Shown in pieces: positions 6,624 to 11,012 of a stretch of 11,012 nt of DNA. The stretch comes from CAZUTK01 sp964623265 (GTDB lineage: Bacteria > Electryoneota > B3-LCP): NCBI GenBank assembly GCA_964623265.1, contig CAZUTK010000084.1, positions 1-11,012 of the forward strand, given 5' to 3'. Position 1 is the first letter of the stretch; every line of letters starts with the position of its first letter. The notes beneath the pieces are model-generated. The model was not told where the DNA came from. It saw only the letters and a program-made list of their open reading frames with translations, and ran no database searches. The position numbers were made by a program, and so were the translations under genes.

Positions 6624-7613
6624 ATGAAAGCCATCATCCCCGTCGCCGGGATGGGGACCCGTCTGCGTCCTCATACCCATACGCAACCCAAAGTTCTGTT
6701 GAATGTCGCCGGCAAGCCGATCATCGCTCACATTATGGATCAGGTGATCAACACGCCCATAGATCACGTGGTGTTCATCGTCGGTTATCTGGGCGAGATG
6801 TTTGAGATCTGGGCGCGCGACCGATATCCTATGCTCCGACTGGATTTCGTCGAACAGCCTGAGATGTTGGGGCTGGGTCATGCGGTGAACCTGGGGCTCG
6901 CCAAGGATGATCGGGAAGTTATGATCATTTTGGGTGACACGATTTTTGAAGTGGATTTGGGGGCGATCCTTCAGAGCTCGACGTCCTGTCTGGGCGTGCA
7001 TGAGGTGGATGATGCGCGGCGCTTCGGGGTGGTGACGATGAAAGGGGATTACATCGCCGATCTGGTGGAAAAGTCCCCCGATCCACCCAGCCGTCTGGCG
7101 ATCGTAGGCCTGTATTATATCAAGAACGGCGGGTTGCTCAAGCGCTGCATCGAGGAAATCATCCGGGAGAAGATCACCACACGCGGAGAATATCAGATCA
7201 CGGACGCTCTGCGTCGGATGGTACAGTACGGCGAGAAGATGACTGTTTTCCCAGTTCAAGGATGGTATGACTGCGGCGCTCCGGAGACGCTTTTAGAATC
7301 CAATCGCCATCTCCTGGAAAAGCAGAATCAGCACGGGGGAAATTACAGCGCCTTTCAGAAGAACAACATCATTCATCCGCCGGTGTACATCGCCGCGAAC
7401 GCCCGCGTGGAGAACTCCATCATCGGACCTTCCACGACTATCGGGGAAGAGGTCGTGATCCGGAGTTCGATCATCCGGGATTCGATCATCGGCGACAAGG
7501 CGCGGGTGGAGAACGCTCTGCTGCGGAAATCCATCGTCGGACGGGAAGCCAGCGTCAAGGGCGCGTTCGAGAAATTGAATATATCCGATAGTTCCGAAAT
7601 CACATTCGATTGA
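6624..7613 (+). CDS. Sugar-1-phosphate nucleotidyltransferase with C-terminal left-handed beta-helix
   Basis: This enzyme joins a sugar-1-phosphate to a nucleoside triphosphate, giving an NDP-sugar for glycan synthesis. Of 329 residues, 1-235 form the nucleotidyltransferase domain: IIPVAGMGTRLRPHTHTQPK (4-23, the G-x-G-T-R-L-R-P...P-K signature), ILGDTIFEVD with metal-binding Asp105, VEKSP (148-152), TRGEYQITDA (186-195) and GWYDCGAPETLLESN (213-227, second metal-site aspartate Asp216). From about 250 the sequence turns into hexapeptide repeats (VYIAANARVENSIIGPSTTI, then VVIRSSIIRDSIIG, VENALLRKSIVG), typical of a left-handed parallel beta-helix as in RmlA-long/GlmU-like proteins. The nucleotide and sugar cannot be read off; glucose-1-phosphate with UTP or dTTP is the usual database label. 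The ribosome site before ATG 6624 is weak, but no alternative in-frame start lies just upstream. The neighbouring PGI/PMI supplies related hexose phosphates. Confidence 0.9.
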   Translation: MKAIIPVAGMGTRLRPHTHTQPKVLLNVAGKPIIAHIMDQVINTPIDHVVFIVGYLGEMFEIWARDRYPMLRLDFVEQPEMLGLGHAVNLGLAKDDREVMIILGDTIFEVDLGAILQSSTSCLGVHEVDDARRFGVVTMKGDYIADLVEKSPDPPSRLAIVGLYYIKNGGLLKRCIEEIIREKITTRGEYQITDALRRMVQYGEKMTVFPVQGWYDCGAPETLLESNRHLLEKQNQHGGNYSAFQKNNIIHPPVYIAANARVENSIIGPSTTIGEEVVIRSSIIRDSIIGDKARVENALLRKSIVGREASVKGAFEKLNISDSSEITFD

Positions 7614-7637
7614 CCGATCCGGGAAGAGAGGTGAAGT

Positions 7638-8267
7638 ATGCGGAGCGCATTATTCGCGATTCTGCTGCTGATTTTGTTCGGCGGCGCTGCTGAGGCACAG
7701 TCGGTTTTATACGTCAAATTGGGGACATATAACCCTAAGGACGCCAAAGCGGGCTTCATCGCCGGGATCACGACGGGCCGGCAGGTGGATGAAAAGGTGG
7801 ATTTCGGCATCGGCGCGGATTTTTTCATAAAAAAGTACACCCAGATGACTGCGGTGGACAGCGCTACCAGCCCGGGCGGCACTCAGACGCAAACAGTGCA
7901 GACGGATATCGAGTATTTGATGTATGGTCTGCCCATTATGCTGCATCTGAACGTACGCTTCATACCGGAAAGCGTCGTTCATCCCTATGCAGGCATCGCG
8001 GGCGGCTACGAACTGGTGTTCAGCCGAGAAGCCAATTACTTCACCGGCAACAAGGACAATCGCTTTTACGGGGGATGGGGCTGGCAACTGATGGTCGGAG
8101 GGGAGTATTCTCTGGGGAGTTCATCCGGTCTGCTGTTGGAGCTGTTCTACAACGGGGCGACCGTCAAGCGCAGCAAAGGATCCAATGAGCTCGGTTTTCC
8201 GCTGCATGAGGAGCTGAATTTCTCTGGATTTGGATTTCGCGCCGGGGCGCGTCTGGGCGGTTTTTAA
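7638..8267 (+). CDS. Small outer-membrane beta-barrel protein of unknown function
   Basis: The 209-residue product opens with a clear Sec signal peptide (MRSALFAILLLILFGGAAEA, cleavage likely before QS). It continues with alternating hydrophobic and polar residues rich in Gly, Tyr and Phe: VLYVKLGTYNP, FGIGADFFIKKYTQ, YLMYGLPIMLHLNVRF, HPYAGIAGGYELVF, GWGWQLMVGGEYSLG, GLLLELFYNGATV. It ends in GFGFRAGARLGGF. A C-terminal Phe after an amphipathic strand is the usual signal for outer-membrane barrel insertion, and the length suits an eight-strand OmpA/OmpW-like or 'porin family' barrel. AGAGGTG (7627-7633) lies 4 nt before the ATG. It follows the nucleotidyltransferase by 24 nt, so the two may be co-transcribed, but no functional link is evident. 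No named family is recognised with confidence. Confidence 0.83.
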   Translation: MRSALFAILLLILFGGAAEAQSVLYVKLGTYNPKDAKAGFIAGITTGRQVDEKVDFGIGADFFIKKYTQMTAVDSATSPGGTQTQTVQTDIEYLMYGLPIMLHLNVRFIPESVVHPYAGIAGGYELVFSREANYFTGNKDNRFYGGWGWQLMVGGEYSLGSSSGLLLELFYNGATVKRSKGSNELGFPLHEELNFSGFGFRAGARLGGF

Positions 8268-8330
8268 GGTCGAGTCAGGAAAAAATTGACAATAACAATC
8301 CATAAACAAGATAGAAAAAAGAGGAAATCC

Positions 8331-9470
8331 ATGGCAGAATTCATTTTCACCTCGGAATCGGTGACGGAGGGACATCCTGATAAAATCGCGGACCAGATCA
8401 GCGACGCCGTTTTGGATGCCGTGTTCAAGGAGGATCCTTTCGGCAGGGTCGCCTGCGAGACGTTTGTGACCACCGGCCTCTGCTTGGTGGGAGGGGAAAT
8501 CACCACCACCACGTATGTGGACATACCCACGGTGGCGCGCAATGTGATCAAAGACATCGGATATGTAAGCGCCGATTTCGGATTCGATTACGAAACCTGC
8601 GCCGTGCTGACGACGATCAACCAGCAGTCGCCGGATATCGCCCTCGGTGTGGACCGCGCCGGAGCCGGTGACCAGGGCATGATGATCGGCTACGCCACCA
8701 ATGAGACACCCAACCTGATGCCGCTTCCCATCACGCTGGCTCACCAGCTGACGATGCGCTTGTCCGAAGTGCGTCATAAGAAAATTCTGGATTTTTTGCG
8801 TCCGGACGGGAAATCCCAGGTTTCCGTGCGGTATGTGGACGGCAAGCCGACACGGGTGGAGACGATTGTCATCGCCTGCCAGCATGAACCGACTGTGACG
8901 AACGAGAGAATCCGCGAGGAGATCATCAAGCATGTCGTCCATCATGTGATACCGCGGGATTTGATGGATGAGAAACATATCACCTATCACATCAACCCCA
9001 CCGGCCGCTTCGTGATCGGCGGACCGCAGGGGGATGCCGGCTTGACCGGACGCAAGATCATCGTGGACACGTACGGAGGATTCGCATCGCACGGCGGCGG
9101 CTGCTTTTCCGGCAAAGATCCCACCAAGGTGGATCGCAGCGCTGCTTACGCCGCCCGCTGGGTGGCGAAGAACATTGTGGCGGCGGAACTGGCGGATCGG
9201 TGTCTGATTCAGGTGGCGTACGCCATCGGCGTAGCGGAACCGGTATCCATAATGGTGGACACTCAGGGAACGGGTAAGATTCCGGAGAGCCGCATTTTGG
9301 AGCTCATCCGCAAGCATTTTGATCTGACGCCGGCGGGCATCATTGACCGCCTGCAATTGCGCCGCCCCATCTACCGTAAAACCGCCGCTTACGGGCACTT
9401 CGGCAGAGAAGATTACGATTTCACGTGGGAGAGGGTGGATATGGTGAAAACACTGCAGAACGGAGCTTGA
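8331..9470 (+). CDS. metK: S-adenosylmethionine synthetase (methionine adenosyltransferase)
   Basis: MetK makes S-adenosylmethionine from methionine and ATP in the cytosol. The 379-residue product is full length and near-canonical: FTSESVTEGHPDKIADQISD (6-25) with the ATP-binding His15 and Asp17, GEITTTTYVD (55-64), the first signature GAGDQGMMIGY (111-121), the turn INPTGRFVIGGPQGDAGLTG (221-240), then RKIIVDTYGG (241-250). The second signature is GGGCFSGKDPTKVDRSAAY (255-273), where the usual GGGAFSGKD has Cys258 in place of alanine. The C-terminus YGHFGRED (354-361) is also typical. ATG 8331 is chosen because GAGGA at 8321-8325 is well placed and the MAEFIFTSESVTEGH start matches the family; an in-frame upstream start would add 15 basic residues. 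ahcY follows after 20 nt, so the two probably form a methyl-cycle transcription unit. No SAM riboswitch is seen in the 63-nt leader. Confidence 0.97.
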   Translation: MAEFIFTSESVTEGHPDKIADQISDAVLDAVFKEDPFGRVACETFVTTGLCLVGGEITTTTYVDIPTVARNVIKDIGYVSADFGFDYETCAVLTTINQQSPDIALGVDRAGAGDQGMMIGYATNETPNLMPLPITLAHQLTMRLSEVRHKKILDFLRPDGKSQVSVRYVDGKPTRVETIVIACQHEPTVTNERIREEIIKHVVHHVIPRDLMDEKHITYHINPTGRFVIGGPQGDAGLTGRKIIVDTYGGFASHGGGCFSGKDPTKVDRSAAYAARWVAKNIVAAELADRCLIQVAYAIGVAEPVSIMVDTQGTGKIPESRILELIRKHFDLTPAGIIDRLQLRRPIYRKTAAYGHFGREDYDFTWERVDMVKTLQNGA

Positions 9471-9478
9471 GATTCAGG

Positions 9479-9484
9479 AAGGAG
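9479..9484 (+). promoter_or_regulatory. Ribosome-binding site setting the TTG start of ahcY
   Basis: AAGGAG lies 6 nt before TTG 9491. The frame is open upstream into metK, but those residues overlap the metK end and do not match the family. The strong site at ideal spacing makes the TTG the likely start. Confidence 0.75.
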
Positions 9485-9490
9485 AAATCA

Positions 9491-10744
9491 TTGAATTATA
9501 AAGTAAAGGATATAAATCTCGCCGACGCCGGCAGGATGAAGATCGAATGGGCGGAATCCCATATGCCGGTGCTGATGGCGCTGCGGGAAAAATATTCCAA
9601 GACGAAGCCATTGCGGGGGCAACGCATCGCCGGCTGTCTGCACGTCACCAAGGAGACGGCGGTGCTGGTCGAGACTCTGCTGGCGGCGGGCGCGGAACTC
9701 TCCTGGTCGGGATGCAACCCGCTTTCGACGCAGGATGAAATCGCGGCGGCGCTGGCAAAGAACGGGATCTCCGTTTACGCCTGGCACGGGATGAACGTCG
9801 AAGAGTTCTACTGGTGCATCGAGAAAACTCTCGAATTCAAGCCGACCCTGACTCTGGACGACGGGGCGGATTTAATCATGACGCTGCACACGCGCCGCCA
9901 GGAGCTGATCCCCACCGTCATCGGAGGCACGGAGGAGACCACCACCGGAGTGCATCGGCTGCGCGCCATGGCGGCGGCGGGCGATTTGAAGTATCCCATC
10001 ATCGCCGTCAACGATGCCGAGACCAAGTGGGATTTCGACAATGTGTATGGGACGGGTCAGTCTTCTATTGACGGGATTTTACGAGCCACTTCCGTCCTGC
10101 TGGCGGGGAAGAATTTCGTCGTCGCCGGATATGGACATTGCGGACGAGGCTGCGCGGTGCGCGCGAGCGGAATGGGAGCCAGCGTCATTGCCACGGAAGT
10201 CAACCCCATTCAGGCGTTGAAAGCCACGCTGGAGGGTTTCCGCGTTATGAAGATGGATGACGCCGCGCCCATCGGCGATGTTTTCGTCACCGCCACGGGG
10301 ATGAAAGACGTCCTGGTGAAGCGTCACTTCGAGAAGATGAAGGACGGCGCCATCATCTGCAACACGGGCCATTACGACGTCGAAATCAACATCGGCGATC
10401 TGGAGTCGTTGTCCCGGTCTAAACGCACCGTCCGCGCCAACTGCGAAGAGTACACTCTGAAGGACGGGCGGCGGATTTTTCTGCTGGCGAAGGGGAGGCT
10501 GGTGAATCTGGCTGCGGCGGAAGGGCATCCGTCGGAAGTCATGGATATGTCGTTCGCCAATCAGTTTCTGTCGCAGATCCGCCTGGTGAACGAAGGGAAG
10601 CAGTTGAAGGTTGGGGTATACGATATCCCGGAGGAGCAGGATAAAGAGATCGCGGGGGTGAAGCTCGCGACGATGGGGATTCAAATCGACACGCTGACCG
10701 CCGAGCAGATCGCTTACGCGACGGATTATTTGGCGGGGACGTAG
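9491..10744 (+). CDS. ahcY: Adenosylhomocysteinase (S-adenosylhomocysteine hydrolase)
   Basis: This NAD-dependent enzyme splits S-adenosylhomocysteine into adenosine and homocysteine, removing the inhibitory by-product of methyltransferases. The 417-residue product has HVTKETAVLVETL (51-63), SGCNPLSTQDE (73-83), DDGAD (123-127), GGTEETTTGVHRL (145-157), NDAETKWDFDNVYGTGQS (174-191) with Lys179 and Asp183, the NAD-binding AGYGHCGRGCA (212-222), NTGHYDVEI (291-299) and AEGHPSEVMDMSFANQ (343-358). The substrate-contact residues known from the human enzyme (His55, Asp131, Glu156, Lys186, Asp190, His301) all have counterparts. It lacks the roughly 40-residue insertion and the C-terminal Lys/Tyr tail of the eukaryote-like form (it ends ATDYLAGT), so it belongs to the shorter type familiar from archaea and Thermotoga. 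The TTG start at 9491 is set by AAGGAG. It sits 20 nt after metK, an apt pairing because the two act on the same cycle. Confidence 0.96.
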   Translation: MNYKVKDINLADAGRMKIEWAESHMPVLMALREKYSKTKPLRGQRIAGCLHVTKETAVLVETLLAAGAELSWSGCNPLSTQDEIAAALAKNGISVYAWHGMNVEEFYWCIEKTLEFKPTLTLDDGADLIMTLHTRRQELIPTVIGGTEETTTGVHRLRAMAAAGDLKYPIIAVNDAETKWDFDNVYGTGQSSIDGILRATSVLLAGKNFVVAGYGHCGRGCAVRASGMGASVIATEVNPIQALKATLEGFRVMKMDDAAPIGDVFVTATGMKDVLVKRHFEKMKDGAIICNTGHYDVEINIGDLESLSRSKRTVRANCEEYTLKDGRRIFLLAKGRLVNLAAAEGHPSEVMDMSFANQFLSQIRLVNEGKQLKVGVYDIPEEQDKEIAGVKLATMGIQIDTLTAEQIAYATDYLAGT

Positions 10745-10845
10745 AACCGCTGAGAACGTGAGCTCCGTGCTTCAGCTTCAGATGCGTTCATCGCCGGAAT
10801 TGTAGGAAAAGGCCCGGTTAGTGATCCCAAGAAGAGGGTATGAGC

Positions 10846-11012
10846 ATGGCGAAGTTCTTAATCACCATGCCGTCCATGTCGGAAGTTGAGGTCAAGCGAG
10901 CTTGAACGCGGGTGCTGCAGGCCCGTCGGACGGCGGAAGATCAGCTGGCGCACATGGAAAGAGCGTACGTGGACGCGGAAAACGGCAGGACCATCTGCTG
11001 TTGGGAAGCCGG
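10846..11012 (+). pseudogene. DUF4242-like small protein, interrupted by in-frame TGA and cut by the window edge
   Basis: ATG 10846 is preceded by GAGGG (10834-10838) at 7 nt and begins MAKFLITMPSMSEVEVKRA, then meets TGA at 10903-10905. The same frame continues without another stop to the window edge: TRVLQARRTAEDQLAHMERA, then YVDAENGRTICCWEA. The combined pattern resembles, from memory, the small ferredoxin-like DUF4242 family (a K-F-[IL]-[IV] first strand and a late S-Y-V...K...C.[YW].AP strand). Conservation on both sides of the stop suggests a single-base change, for example TGG to TGA, either real decay or a sequence error. Family name and status are tentative, since only about 55 codons are visible. 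Confidence 0.45.

Noticed and set aside
8286..8315. Perfect TTGACA (8286-8291) upstream of metK as a promoter
   Set aside because: No good -10 box lies 16-18 nt downstream (best is GATAGA at 8310-8315), and a start there would fall on the metK ribosome-binding site. The hexamer is probably fortuitous in an AT-rich gap.
8268..8330. Possible SAM riboswitch before metK
   Set aside because: The 63-nt gap is A-rich with no visible stem structure, too short for the common SAM riboswitch classes, and has no terminator hairpin.
8121..9398. Long minus-strand ORF of 425 codons opposite metK
   Set aside because: It lies antisense to a near-canonical metK, has a low-complexity His/Arg/Gly-rich composition with no recognisable motif, and arises from the GC-rich codon pattern of the real gene.
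10745..10845. Terminator or RNA gene after ahcY
   Set aside because: No GC-rich hairpin followed by a T-run and no tRNA- or rRNA-like pattern was found in these 101 nt.
10903..10905. TGA as a selenocysteine codon
   Set aside because: No convincing SECIS-like hairpin is evident just downstream, and the family is not known to use selenocysteine. A point mutation or sequence error is simpler.

Overview
This window reads as a GC-rich chromosomal segment of a Gram-negative bacterium. It carries an outer-membrane-type beta-barrel protein with a signal peptide, plus ordinary housekeeping and sugar-metabolism genes. The gene content (DUF6599-like protein, EIIC-EIID-HPr-EI cluster, bifunctional PGI/PMI, sugar nucleotidyltransferase, metK, ahcY) would fit a deltaproteobacterium-like lineage or an uncultured FCB-type phylum. 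That placement is inferred from gene order recalled from memory and is not firm. An embedded sequencing adapter shows the sequence is a draft short-read (probably metagenomic) assembly.

Layout. 1-658 (minus strand): 5' part of a secreted DUF6599-like protein, cut by the window edge and too open-ended to show as a closed ORF. 659-822: divergent intergenic region with one plausible sigma70-type promoter on each strand. 823-6519 (plus strand): a tight six-gene cluster of polyprenyl diphosphate synthase, PTS mannose-family EIIC and EIID, HPr, Enzyme I and a bifunctional phosphoglucose/phosphomannose isomerase, with 1-nt stop/start overlaps at three junctions. 6520-6623: gap with a short direct repeat and a candidate promoter. 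6624-8267: sugar-1-phosphate nucleotidyltransferase and a small outer-membrane barrel protein. 8331-10744: metK and ahcY, two steps of the activated methyl cycle. 10846-11012: start of a small DUF4242-like gene carrying an in-frame stop.

How the genes fit together. EI and HPr form the phosphoryl relay of a PTS, and EIIC and EIID are the membrane part of a mannose-family permease. No EIIA or EIIB is present here. The PGI/PMI would feed hexose-6-phosphates into fructose-6-phosphate, and the nucleotidyltransferase makes an activated sugar for glycans. MetK makes S-adenosylmethionine, and AhcY removes the S-adenosylhomocysteine left after methyl transfer.

The most consequential observation is technical. 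The EIIC reading frame is broken by a 44-nt artefact: Illumina adapter sequence flanked by a duplicated 25-nt genomic stretch. Removing 44 nt restores one continuous 233-residue EIIC. I found no convincing new biological system; the remaining findings are modest.
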